A DNA stretch of 39,866 bases. It comes from Acidobacteriota bacterium. Lineage in GTDB: Bacteria > Acidobacteriota > Terriglobia > Bryobacterales > Bryobacteraceae. Each line of letters opens with the position of its first letter. The stretch's first letter is position 1. Below, piece by piece: positions 26,001 through 34,200 of this stretch. The notes under the pieces are model-generated. The model made no database searches. It worked only from the letters and a program-made list of their open reading frames with translations, and was not told the origin of the DNA. The stretch is from contig CANIVU010000085.1 in assembly GCA_947470805.1 (NCBI GenBank), positions 1 to 39,866 on the forward strand. Reading direction: 5' to 3'. The position numbers and the translations under genes were made by a program.

Positions 26001-26236
26001 GGTTTGGTGACTTCGGCAGTGTAGGCGCCGCGGACGAGCGGGGAGAAGATGGCGTAGCCTTCTTCGTGGGTGTCGCGGAGTGTGACGACGCCGGTGGCGG
26101 TGTTGGTGAGTTTGACTTTGGCGTCGGCTACGGGGGACGCGGTGCTATCGCTGACGAAGATGCGAAGGGTGCCGGAATCGGTCTGCGCCAGCGCGAGAGC
26201 TGGCAGCAGAAGAAGTGATAGTAGGGCGTGTTTCAT
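23021..26236 (-). CDS. Oar-like TonB-dependent outer membrane receptor 3
   Basis: The protein has 1071 residues. A clean Sec signal (MKHALLSLLLLPALALAQ) is followed by a carboxypeptidase-regulatory-like domain (about 20-100: GTLRIFVSDSTASPVADAKV, YAIFSPLVRGAYTAEVTKPG). The plug region has VELPLAARRYTDLALLVPG, NFIIDGVDNNQGTTN, and SAEFGRSAGAAINVVIKSGT. The barrel ends in IRYRF with the expected terminal Phe. The start codon overlaps the stop of the PLC-like gene upstream (ATGA), so expression is coupled to that enzyme; this makes the receptor's ligand likely to be connected to a phosphodiester or related compound, though that is an inference. The terminator lies 20 nt after the stop. Confidence 0.92.
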   Translation of the reverse strand: MKHALLSLLLLPALALAQTDSGTLRIFVSDSTASPVADAKVKLTNTATGVVTLRDTHEEGYAIFSPLVRGAYTAEVTKPGFQQTRVTGLQLEVDERKLVRVNLQVASVSESVEVSASADIVQSEQGSLGQVIRGSIAVELPLAARRYTDLALLVPGATESTVLTTTRGPGWFVVNGNYQAQNNFIIDGVDNNQGTTNAQALSAQVVQPSPDAISEFKVQTNSYSAEFGRSAGAAINVVIKSGTNQLHGSGWYYNRDTALAATPWTNNLIGAAKPDLTWNQYGGTIGGPVVKNKLFFFGDYEGFKQSFANAFLVTVPTEAQKSGVFYRAVTDPDTKVPYPNNAIPASRFDALGKKLIDLYPKANQTGSIAASGQNINNYGVSRAGKEDTHKSDIKSDYNLSSKDIFSLRWSYLRQDIYRDALFDGPADGANNQGGQFNSNHSYGATWTRTISPAVVNVFRFGYNRTYATFTNPGITGPGAAAFGFKNIPPEAIAKGNGGIPQISVSNYNSLGTRNFRPQFQAPELFQFLNSLSVIRGAHTMRMGFETRQKNNLFQDLTRTVPNYSFGGRFTGEAMADVLVGYLQQFDANTQTNVEQLQKAYAGYFQDDWKVNPSLTLNMGLRYEYTTPYYGKKPIQNINFDPQSGKLVYPTGDKDYLVSPDHSNIGPRIGAAWQIKPQKLVLRGGYGFFFSGEDIFGSDINLPLNPPQLIPVTLAQVGSGPPPFKLSDPVPNGIFTNINTSIISLRAREKDFHAARVQQFNVALQYLLPANSTFEVAYVGNRGKNLQFTYALNQTPWGVDGTVPANRPYPQWTQITMGATRARSWYNSLQLKYEKQMSKGLYSLVSYTYASAIDEAGAYDAGTQPQYLDNLAAERGPQSQTPRQRFTWTNVYTLPIGRGHKFGNNWNKVTDALIGGWQISNIVSTRTGLPINVTLAGTGVNPATNQNYTFFGRNGGGIRPNRIGIANSGIDPKTDRLKFLSASAFAVQPVNTPGNSQRNVALGPKLFNVNFSLVKRFAVTEGSAIDLRLEAFNAFNTVNFANPVTNFGSSTFGNITAAGDARQVQLAIRYRF

Positions 26237-27180
26237 ATGGTTTTCAGAAGTTGAGCGAGGAGTTCGTACTGGTCGGTGGCGATGAGGTCGACACCGGCTT
26301 TGATGGCGGCTTTCCAGCGGGTTTCAGCCGCCTCCAGGGAGCCGAAGTTGTAGCCTTGGCCCCAGCCGTGGTTGTCTTCCGGGGCGAAGCCATCGATGGT
26401 GTAGAAGCGGATCCAGAAGCCCTTTTTGTGGGCGTGGGTGACGAGGGCGCGGAGGCGGGCGTCGTCTTCCGCGGTCCAGGGGCCGGCTTTGCGCTGGCCG
26501 CCTTCTTCGACGATGTACCAGGAGTTGTTCCACCAGCGGCGGTAGTTCGTGGGGGTGGCGGTGAGAATTTGTTCGGGGGGCGTTGCGGCGGAGTGGCGAC
26601 CGGGGGCGGAGTGGGCGGAGCCGAAGAGGCGAAGTGTGGCGCCGGTGGGGAGGGCGTGGAAGAAGACGGCTTCCTGGGCGTCGTTGTCTTCGGTGAGGAC
26701 GAGGAGGGGTTTTAGTTCCAGGGGCTGGAGGGTGTTGGGATCGGTGTTTTTGGTGGCGGTGGTGATCCAGGATTCGTATTCGCCGAGGAGTTTCCAGACG
26801 GCCTGGTGGAGTTCGGGGCGGTTGTCTTTGAAGTCGAAGTGGAGGGTGATGAGGGGCCAGGCGGCGCGGTTGTTTTCGCGGAGAGCCCTTTCGATGACGG
26901 GGCGGACGTGTTCGAAGAAGTAGTCGCGGAGGGAGGGTTCGTCGCCGGTGGTTTTGGGGGTGTGAGAGACGACGGGGCGGCCGAGGCCGGTGGCTTTATC
27001 GATGCCCCAGGCGAGGTCCTGCTCGATGCCAACGGGTGAGCCGGTGGCGACGGCGCGGGAGAGGCGATCAGCCCATTTTCCTTCGTAGGGGTAGCAGTTG
27101 TGAGCGTCGAGGAGGGGGCGGGGGAAGGGTTGGGCGGTGAGGACGCCGAGGAACAGCAAGAAGCAAGCCGACGTTCGCAT
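26233..27180 (-). CDS. Secreted PLC-like phosphodiesterase (GDPD/PI-PLC superfamily TIM barrel)
   Basis: This 315-residue exported enzyme has a signal peptide (about 1-17, ends VLTAQ). The barrel start LLDAHNCYPYEG places His27, and VGIEQDLAW gives Glu53 and Asp55, the positions of the general acid/base and metal ligands in glycerophosphodiester phosphodiesterases. LITLHFDFKDN (about 110-120) supplies His114, Asp116 and Lys118. It ends with FWIRFYTIDGF and AGVDLIATDQYELL, the characteristic last strands of the fold. It would cleave a phosphodiester such as a glycerophosphodiester or a teichoic- or lipid-derived headgroup. The following receptor gene overlaps it by 4 nt, so the two form one operon. 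It is divergent from the isomerase gene with 87 nt between starts. Confidence 0.75.
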   Translation of the reverse strand: MRTSACFLLFLGVLTAQPFPRPLLDAHNCYPYEGKWADRLSRAVATGSPVGIEQDLAWGIDKATGLGRPVVSHTPKTTGDEPSLRDYFFEHVRPVIERALRENNRAAWPLITLHFDFKDNRPELHQAVWKLLGEYESWITTATKNTDPNTLQPLELKPLLVLTEDNDAQEAVFFHALPTGATLRLFGSAHSAPGRHSAATPPEQILTATPTNYRRWWNNSWYIVEEGGQRKAGPWTAEDDARLRALVTHAHKKGFWIRFYTIDGFAPEDNHGWGQGYNFGSLEAAETRWKAAIKAGVDLIATDQYELLAQLLKTI

Positions 27181-27267
27181 GGAAACCGTAAGCTTAGCGG
27201 GGGATTGTTACAGCTGGATGATTAGCGGGTCAATATGGTGTTGCTGGTTCGCGGTAGGATTCGTACT

Positions 27268-28128
27268 ATGATTTCGCGGCGCGGATTTGTTGCGGGATTG
27301 CTGGCGGCGGGGGCCGGGTTGCGGCTGAGCGTGGTGACCGATGAGGTGGCGTTTAGCGAAGACCAGGGGTTTGCGTTTTGCAAGCAGTACGGGTTGCGGT
27401 TGATTGAACTGCGGAATGTGCCGGGGACGAAGCGGGGGTATTGGACTTTGGGGGCGGCGGAGCAGCGTGCGCTGGCGGGGCGGTTGCGCGGGGAGGGCGT
27501 GGGAGTGTCGTTTATCGATAGCGGATTGCTGGCAGCACCGCTGCCGGGGACCACGCCGGTGAAGACGCCGGGGGCGGCGGAGGCGGGTCGGTTTGTGGGA
27601 AGGATGGATGAGTTGGACCGGGTGTTGGAGTTGGCGGTGACGGTGGGGGCGCCGGCGGTGCGGTGTTTTGCGTTGCGGCGGGTGGCGGAGCCGGAGGCTT
27701 TGTTTGGGCGGATTGCGGATGTCATTACGCCGATGGCGGAGCGGGCGGGGAAGGCCGGGGTGACGCTGGCGCTGGAGAATGAATCGTCGTGTAATGTGGC
27801 GACGACGGCGGAGTTGGCGACGTTTGCGAAATTGGTGCCATCGCGGTGGTTCGGGTTGAATTGGGATCCGGGGAACGCGGCGCAAATGGAGCGGGCGTAT
27901 CCGGAGGCCTATGGGCTGTTGCCGATGGGGCGCGTGGTGAATGTGCAGGTGAAGGGGAAAGGGATCTTGCCGGGCGGGGCGGATCCGGTGGACTGGGCCG
28001 GGATTCTGCGGGCGTTGCGGCGGGACGGGTATCGGGGCGCGGTGGGGTTGGAGACGCATACGCCGGCGCGGCAGGCGGATTCACATCCCGCGATCCGGGA
28101 ATTGATTCGTTTGACGGCGGGCGGGTAG
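27268..28128 (+). CDS. Tat-exported sugar phosphate isomerase/epimerase-like TIM-barrel protein
   Basis: This 286-residue protein belongs to the xylose isomerase-like TIM-barrel family (AP_endonuc_2). The signal MISRRGFVAGLLAAGAGL is of the Tat type. The core shows LSVVTDEVAFSEDQGF, the barrel strand VTLALENESS with the metal-binding Glu, FGLNWDPGNA with the Asp-x-Gly-Asn pattern and GAVGLETH at the last strand. The ATG at 27268 is chosen for its signal peptide and AGGA about 8 nt upstream; the open frame starts 33 nt earlier. Such exported members are common in Acidobacteria and probably rearrange sugars or sugar acids in the periplasm. The MFS gene starts 27 nt later and is probably co-transcribed. 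Confidence 0.82.
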   Translation: MISRRGFVAGLLAAGAGLRLSVVTDEVAFSEDQGFAFCKQYGLRLIELRNVPGTKRGYWTLGAAEQRALAGRLRGEGVGVSFIDSGLLAAPLPGTTPVKTPGAAEAGRFVGRMDELDRVLELAVTVGAPAVRCFALRRVAEPEALFGRIADVITPMAERAGKAGVTLALENESSCNVATTAELATFAKLVPSRWFGLNWDPGNAAQMERAYPEAYGLLPMGRVVNVQVKGKGILPGGADPVDWAGILRALRRDGYRGAVGLETHTPARQADSHPAIRELIRLTAGG

Positions 28129-28155
28129 CGGGCGAGTTTGGCCGGGCGTCGGCCA

Positions 28156-29565
28156 ATGAGGGAACATAGGAGGGTGGAAGCATTACAAGTGGGAGCGGAG
28201 CGGGGGCTGAGCCCGCGGCGGCTGGTGACGTTGGGTTTGCTGATCGGATCCTTCATGGGGTCGATGGAAGCGACTGTAGTGGCGACGGCGATGCCGACGA
28301 TTGTGGGGCAGCTGGGCGGGCTGAATATTTACGGCTGGGCGTTTTCGATTTACGTGCTGGCGTCGAGCGCGGGGATCCCGGTGACGGGGAAGTTGAGCGA
28401 CATGTTCGGGCGGCGGATTGTGTATGCGTGGTCGATGGGGTTGTTCCTGGTGGCGAGTTTGTTGTGCGCGGTGGCGCCGACGATGCACTGGCTGATTATT
28501 TTTCGTGCGCTGCAGGGGCTGGGCGCGGCAGGGCTGTTGCCGCTGGCGATCATCATGATCGGAGATATGTTCACGTTCGAAGAGCGGGCGCGGGTGCAGG
28601 GATTGTTCAGCGGGGTGTGGGGCGTGTCGAGCATTGCGGGGCCGCTGTTTGGCGGGTTTCTGGTGGACAAGGTAGGCTGGCCGAGCGTGTTCTACATCAA
28701 CGTACCGTTCGGGCTGTTGTCGGCGTGGCTGGTGTGGCATTGGTGGGTGGATCAGCACGAGCTGGCGACGGGGAAACCGCATATCGACTATCCGGGGGCG
28801 ATCGCGGTGACGGCGTCGGCGATTGTGTTGCTGCTGGCGCTCGTGGATGTCGTGAGCGTGCAGGGGGCGGGGTTGTTGGCGCTGGCGGTGGGGTTGGCGT
28901 ATGTGGCGTACCGGATTGAGAATGCGAGTCCGGATCCGATCATTCCGATCGGGCTGTTTCATTGGAAGTTGTTCACGGTTTCGATTTTGCATTCGCTGGT
29001 GATCGGGTGGCTGTTAAACGGGGTGACGGCGTATGTGCCGTTGTTTGTGCAGGAGGTGCAGAAGGGGTCTGCGACGGAGGCGGGGGCGGCGTTGACGCCG
29101 TTATTGTTGAGCTGGGTGATCTCGAGCGCGATCTGCGCGAAGATGATGCTGAAGACAGGGTACCGGCCTCCGGCGATTGGCGGGATGATCGCGGTGATTG
29201 TGGGGAGTGGGATGCTGGTGTTGTTGGAGGCGGGGAGCCCGCGGGCGTTGTTGTTGGGGAGCATGTTGGTGATGGGCGCGGGGTTCGGGTTCACGGTGCC
29301 GGCGTTGTTGATTGCGGTGCAGACGACGGTGGACCGGCAGAATATGGGGGCGGCGACGTCGATGATTCAGTTTTCGCGGTCGATGGGGGGGAGTATTGGC
29401 GTGGGGGCGATGGGGGCGTTTTTGAACTGGCAGGTGGGGCGGACGCCGTTTGCGCTGGCGTTGCAGAGGACGTTTTGGGTGGCGGCGATTGTGACGGTGT
29501 TGGGGTTGGTGATTACGATGTCGGCGCCGGTGATTTCGGCGGAAGAGATGGGGCGGAAGCGGTAG
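28156..29565 (+). CDS. MFS transporter, DHA2 (EmrB/QacA-type) family
   Basis: This is a 469-residue inner membrane transporter of the major facilitator superfamily. Hydrophobic segments run from about residue 22 (LVTLGLLIGSFMGSMEATVV) to the C-terminus, and the motif A GKLSDMFGRRIV lies between helices 2 and 3. The TAMPTIV variant at the end of helix 1 is typical of proton-driven drug or metabolite exporters of the DHA2 group, which have 14 helices. The start is uncertain: the ATG at 28156 has no clear ribosome site, while GTG codons at 28174 and 28189 lie beside AGGAGG (28168-28173). It follows the isomerase gene by 27 nt. Substrate unknown. Confidence 0.85.
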   Translation: MREHRRVEALQVGAERGLSPRRLVTLGLLIGSFMGSMEATVVATAMPTIVGQLGGLNIYGWAFSIYVLASSAGIPVTGKLSDMFGRRIVYAWSMGLFLVASLLCAVAPTMHWLIIFRALQGLGAAGLLPLAIIMIGDMFTFEERARVQGLFSGVWGVSSIAGPLFGGFLVDKVGWPSVFYINVPFGLLSAWLVWHWWVDQHELATGKPHIDYPGAIAVTASAIVLLLALVDVVSVQGAGLLALAVGLAYVAYRIENASPDPIIPIGLFHWKLFTVSILHSLVIGWLLNGVTAYVPLFVQEVQKGSATEAGAALTPLLLSWVISSAICAKMMLKTGYRPPAIGGMIAVIVGSGMLVLLEAGSPRALLLGSMLVMGAGFGFTVPALLIAVQTTVDRQNMGAATSMIQFSRSMGGSIGVGAMGAFLNWQVGRTPFALALQRTFWVAAIVTVLGLVITMSAPVISAEEMGRKR

Positions 29566-29697
29566 TTGTTTCGTTGTGCCTGATCGCTGTCGCTCGCCGC
29601 ACCTGGCCTGGATGGCGCCCCCGATTCATGTTATTTTCGGAACTCGAACGGTGATGGGCCTTGTAACAATACGGCGGACGAGGGAGTCGATGAAACT

Positions 29698-30207
29698 ATG
29701 ATCGAACGCATCTGCGCGATTCTTCTGCTATGTGCCGCGCTGACGGCGCAAGACAAGCCTGCCGCACCCGCTGTTGCCACCCCTGGCAAGTTGGACGCAT
29801 TTGCGCCGCTGATCGGGCGCGACTGGACCGCGCCTCTGCCCAATGGCAAGCTGACCGACACCCAACGATTCGAGTGGGTGTACGGGAAGAAGTTCATCCG
29901 CAATACGCATGCGGTCAAGACGTTGAAGGGTGATGTTGTCTATGAAGGCGAGACGGTGTACGCGTGGGACGCCCGCGCCGGGCGCATCGTGTGGTGGTAT
30001 TGGAACGTCTCCGGTAGCTATCTGGAAGGGACCGCCTCCGTTGGTGCCGACGGCGCCATCACTACCGAGGGGCAGAACCACGGCAGTGCGAATCAACTGG
30101 ATCGCACGCGCTCCACGATTCGTATCATTCCTGATGGTTGGACCTTCACTCCCTCGTTTGCGAAAGACGGCGTTTGGACGAACGAGGTGATGCGGACGTA
30201 CCGTTAG
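29698..30207 (+). CDS. Secreted DUF1579-like lipocalin/calycin-fold hypothetical protein
   Basis: This 169-residue protein has a short signal peptide (MIERICAILLLCAALTAQ). The body opens LDAFAPLIGRDWTA and continues through GKKFIRNTHAV, YEGETVYAWDARAGRIVWWY and GSYLEGTASV, the alternating beta-strand pattern of DUF1579/nitrobindin-like proteins that are predicted to form a small barrel. The function of such proteins is unknown. GAGGGAG lies about 11 nt before the ATG. A three-codon frame ATGAAACTATGA at 29690-29701 sits between them and overlaps the start, possibly by chance. It is not obviously linked to the neighbours. Confidence 0.65.
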   Translation: MIERICAILLLCAALTAQDKPAAPAVATPGKLDAFAPLIGRDWTAPLPNGKLTDTQRFEWVYGKKFIRNTHAVKTLKGDVVYEGETVYAWDARAGRIVWWYWNVSGSYLEGTASVGADGAITTEGQNHGSANQLDRTRSTIRIIPDGWTFTPSFAKDGVWTNEVMRTYR

Positions 30208-30318
30208 CTTGGTTGCGGGGGCCGCGTGCGGTTGCTTCCACTTCCACATGGCTGGTAGAGTGCACCTGGGACGAACCACGCTATGGACATTGAAACGACA
30301 TTGAAGGCCGGAAGACAG

Positions 30319-31161
30319 ATGAACCGGCGGGCATTGCTGGCCGCCGCTGGGTGCGGTTTGGCTTGGGGCCAGCAGGCGCCGGCGAAATCGGGACACGCCA
30401 GTTCTGACCGGGTTGTGGAGCGACTGAAAGCCCGTCCCTCGTTCCAGATCTCCGTCGACGTGGGAACGTTAGATCTCGGTCTGGCGGTGGCCAACGCGGG
30501 GGTGTTGGGCGGCGTCGATATTATTGAGATGGGGACGCCTTTGCTGAAGACGCAGGGCGTGGCGAACGTCGTGCCCGCGTTCCGCAAACGGTTTCCCAGC
30601 GCACTCCTGCTGGCCGATATGAAGACCATGGACGGAGGCGGCGGCGAGGCTCGCAGTGTGTTCGCCGGAGGCGGCAATATTCTCGATTTTCTTGCCATGG
30701 CCGGGGTGGATACGGCCAAATCGATCTGCGCGGTGCGGGATGAGTTCCGGCGCGCCGGAGGGGACTTGCCGCGGCTGGTTTTTGCCGACATCATGGTGCC
30801 ACATCAAGGGCCGGCCAAGGTGGCGGGGGAGGTGGCGTTGCGGATGGTTGAGGCCGGTGTCGACGCCGTTGGCATCCATCTGCAATCGGACGCGCGGCGC
30901 GTGAACCCGAAGCTGATAGCCGATGATTATCTGGGTGACGTGGCGCGCGCCGTGCACGAAAAGATCGGCAAGGTGGTTCCCGTTCAGGTGGTCGGGGGGC
31001 TCAGTATCCCACAGGCGAAGAGACTGGCCAAGGCGGGTCTGCGCGCCTTTGTCATCAGCGGCAATCTGGGGTTGCCGGACAGCGCCGCGCGTTACAATCT
31101 CCCACCGGTGGAGATTCAGCGGTTGATCTCCAGTTTCATTACCGAGGTCTCCGGCGGCTGA
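30319..31161 (+). CDS. Exported HUMPS/orotidine-5'-phosphate decarboxylase-fold protein
   Basis: This 280-residue protein has an N-terminal export signal (MNRRALLAAAGCGLAWGQQ, Tat-like twin Arg) followed by a complete HUMPS-family (hexulose-6-phosphate synthase/keto-gulonate-6-phosphate decarboxylase) barrel. The diagnostic motif Asp100-Met-Lys102-Thr-Met-Asp105 (LLLADMKTMDGG) matches the family's A-D-x-K-T-x-D-x-G active site. VGIHLQSDAR and the final VPVQVVGGLSIPQAK and FVISGNL strands (phosphate loop) are also present. The ATG at 30319 is chosen because it begins the signal; a start at 30283 would add 12 residues. The family is normally cytoplasmic and acts on sugar phosphates, so export is odd. 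Neighbours do not show a pathway. Confidence 0.75.
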   Translation: MNRRALLAAAGCGLAWGQQAPAKSGHASSDRVVERLKARPSFQISVDVGTLDLGLAVANAGVLGGVDIIEMGTPLLKTQGVANVVPAFRKRFPSALLLADMKTMDGGGGEARSVFAGGGNILDFLAMAGVDTAKSICAVRDEFRRAGGDLPRLVFADIMVPHQGPAKVAGEVALRMVEAGVDAVGIHLQSDARRVNPKLIADDYLGDVARAVHEKIGKVVPVQVVGGLSIPQAKRLAKAGLRAFVISGNLGLPDSAARYNLPPVEIQRLISSFITEVSGG

Positions 31162-31189
31162 CAGCTGATGTAGCGGAACCGGAAGTAAC

Positions 31190-31219
31190 TTGACGGGCGG
31201 GTGTTCTTTTCGATAGAAC
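31190..31219 (+). promoter_or_regulatory. Weak candidate promoter for receptor 4
   Basis: TTGACG (31190-31195) and TAGAAC (31214-31219) have an 18-bp spacer, in the 71-bp gap before receptor 4. The likely transcription start would be only a few bases before the ATG at 31233, which lacks a clear ribosome site, so the message may be nearly leaderless. Confidence 0.28.
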
Positions 31220-31232
31220 GATTCCCACTCTT

Positions 31233-34200
31233 ATGAAGATACTTGCGCTGTTGCTCTGTCCGCTGGCGCTGTTGGCACAAACGGATCGCGGTTTATTGAC
31301 TGGTTCCGTAAGTGATTCCGGTGGCGCGCCGATTGTGGCGGCCACCGTGGTGGCGACTCATACGGAGACGCGGACGACGTTCCGCGGCGCGACGGGGGAG
31401 GCCGGGGAATTTAACATCCCTTCGCTGCCTGTAGGCGCCTACCGGGTGGTAGTGGAACATCCCGGGTTTAAGTCCTCCGTGCATTCAAACGTTCGGGTGG
31501 AGGCGGGGGCGTCGGCGCGCGTGGAGGCGAAGTTGGAAGTGGGCGAGGTGCGGCAGACGGTGGAGGTGCGCGAGAGCGGGGCGCAACTGCAGACTGATAA
31601 CGCGAAGATTCAGAACACGATGAGCGACCGCATGATTGAGGCGTTGCCGACCGTCATGTCCGATAACATGCGGAGCCCGTTTGACCTGGCGGCGATTACG
31701 GCGCAGGTGAATGGCGGCGATCAGGACTTCCGGATTGGCGGGGGGCAGGCGGGGGCGTTTGGCGTGCAGTTGGACGGGGCGTCGGCGGGGACGAACCGGG
31801 CAGGATCGACCTTGTGGGCGGCGGTGAATGCGCCGTCGCTCGACGCGATCACGGAGTTCGCGGTGGAGACGAACGGGTTCAAAGCGGAGTTCGGACGCGC
31901 CGGGGGCGGCCTGGTTAGTTTTGTCTCGAAGTCCGGCGGGCGGCAGTTTCATGGAACGCTGTTTGACTTTGTGCGCAACAACGCCTTCGACGCCCGCGGG
32001 TTCTTCAACAAGACGACGCCGGTGTACCGGCAGCACGATTTCGGGGCGACGGTGGGCGGACCGGTGTCGATCCCGAAGCTGTACAAGCAGCGCGATAAGA
32101 CCTTCTTCTTCTTTTCCTACGAAGGGTTCCGGAACCGGGTGGGCGGGAATACCAACGTGAGCGCGTTGCCGCCGGAGGAGTTCTATAAAGGCGACTTCCG
32201 CAACGCCGTGAGCCGGACGCGGAATCCGGACGGGAGTTACATCCGCTATAACGTATTTGACCCGTCGACGACGCGCTACGACGAGGCGGCGCGTAACTAC
32301 GTGCGCGATCTATTTCCGAATAACATCGTGCCGGCTGCGCGCTTCGACGCCATATCGCGGAAGCTGGTGGACCTGGCGGCGCCGCAGATGCGGCCGAACC
32401 GCACCGACGTGGTGCCGGGCACGCCGGAATACTGGCTGGAGAACTACTATCAGCAGGGGACGACGATCAATCCGAACGATAAGTGGAGCATTAAGGGCGA
32501 CCACATTCTGACCGATAAACATCGCCTGTCCGGTTACTTTGCCTATAACAAGCGGCAGGGGATTCCAGGGCCTTCCGGGCCTCCGGGTATTCCGGGGATT
32601 ATGAATCCTTACCAGCAGCTGACCGACACGTCGCCGGTGTGGCGCGGGAGCTGGGACTGGACCGTCTCGCCCAACATTCACAACCGTTTTTACTTTGGCA
32701 TTAACCAGTTCAAGGACTCCAATTTTCCGTTGACGGAAGGCGGGAAGTGGAAAGACAAGATCTGCATCGCCAACATGCCGGACTGCGACCGGAACCTGCC
32801 GATTATCAACCTGGGGGACTTCCCGGCGTGGGGCGGCAACGGATTCAACGGGAGTGAGAATCCGGTGTATTCGTTCAACGACGACTTGAGCTGGACGAAG
32901 GGGAAGCACATATTCAAGACCGGCTACCTGTTTGAATATGCGCCATATGTGGGGCTGGGGCAGCAGGCCGGCGCGGGGAACGTGACCTTTACAACGGCGA
33001 TGACGGCGCTGCCGGCGCAGGCGAACCGGAACCTGGGCGGAGGGCTGGCGTTTGCGAGTTTTCTGTTGGGCGAGGCCGGGGCGACGACGATCAATACGCC
33101 GCGGCGCGTGGGCATGTTGTGGCGCTACAACGCCATGTATTTCCAGGACGACTGGCGCGTGAATTCGCGGCTGACGGTGAACTTGGGGCTACGGTATGAG
33201 TTCAATCTGCCGGCGCTGAATGACGGCGACAAGTGCGCGGATTTTGACCCGACGCTGCGGAATCCGGGGGCGAACAACCTGCCGGGCGCGCTGGTGTTTT
33301 GCGGTGTTGGGGAAGGGCGGATTGGGCGCCGGACGATTCCGTCTGGCTGGTATGGGGGCTTGGGGCCAAGGCTGGGATTGTCGTACCGGATGGGGCCGAA
33401 GACGGTGCTGCGGATGTCGGGCGGGTCGAGCTTCGCGCCGGTGAAATCGGTGGGCGGGTCGGCACATTTCCAGGGATTTGCGCAGATTCTGACGTTCCCG
33501 GACCAGACGGGCGGGATTGATCGTGTGTTCAAGCTGGACCAGGGCGCGCCACCGTGGCCGAAGCCTCCGTTCATCGATCCGACGTTCGGGAACAACGCCG
33601 ATGTGGATTGGTGGCAAGGCAAGGAGGCCAACCGGCTGCCTCAGATGTGGTCCGGGTCCTTCACGATCCAGCGGGAAGTGTTGCCGCAGATGCTGCTGGA
33701 GGTGGGCTACAGCGCCATTATCGGCACGCATCTGATTGCGAATCTGTTGAACTACAACCAGGTGGATTTCGGGACGCTGCCGGCGAGCGCGAGTATGTTC
33801 ACCGCGTCGGGGCGCGCGCTGTTGAACACGACGTTCGGCAACGCCAACCGGCTAGTGCAGAACGCGGGTTTCACGAAGCCCTATTCGAGCTTCCCGGATA
33901 ACCTGACGCTGGCGCGGGCGTTGCGGCCGTATCCGCAGTACAACAACATCCTGACCGGCAGCGGCGGCGACCACAGCGGGCATTCCAGTTATCACTCGAT
34001 GATTTTGAAAGTGACGCGGCGGTATGCGACGAACCTGATGGTGGACGCCAGCTACGTGTTTTCGAAGATGTTCACCGATTCCGATTCGGCGTGGGGTTCG
34101 GGCGCGGCGATGGACCACTTCAACCGGCGGCTGGATAAGGCGCTCTCGAACGCCGACCGGACGCACGAGGCGAAGATCAACTACGTGTACGATCTGCCGA

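Noticed and set aside
24734-26218. 494-residue Gly/Val/Asp-rich plus-strand frame
   Set aside because: Antisense shadow of receptor 3; composition is typical of reverse-frame GC-rich coding DNA.
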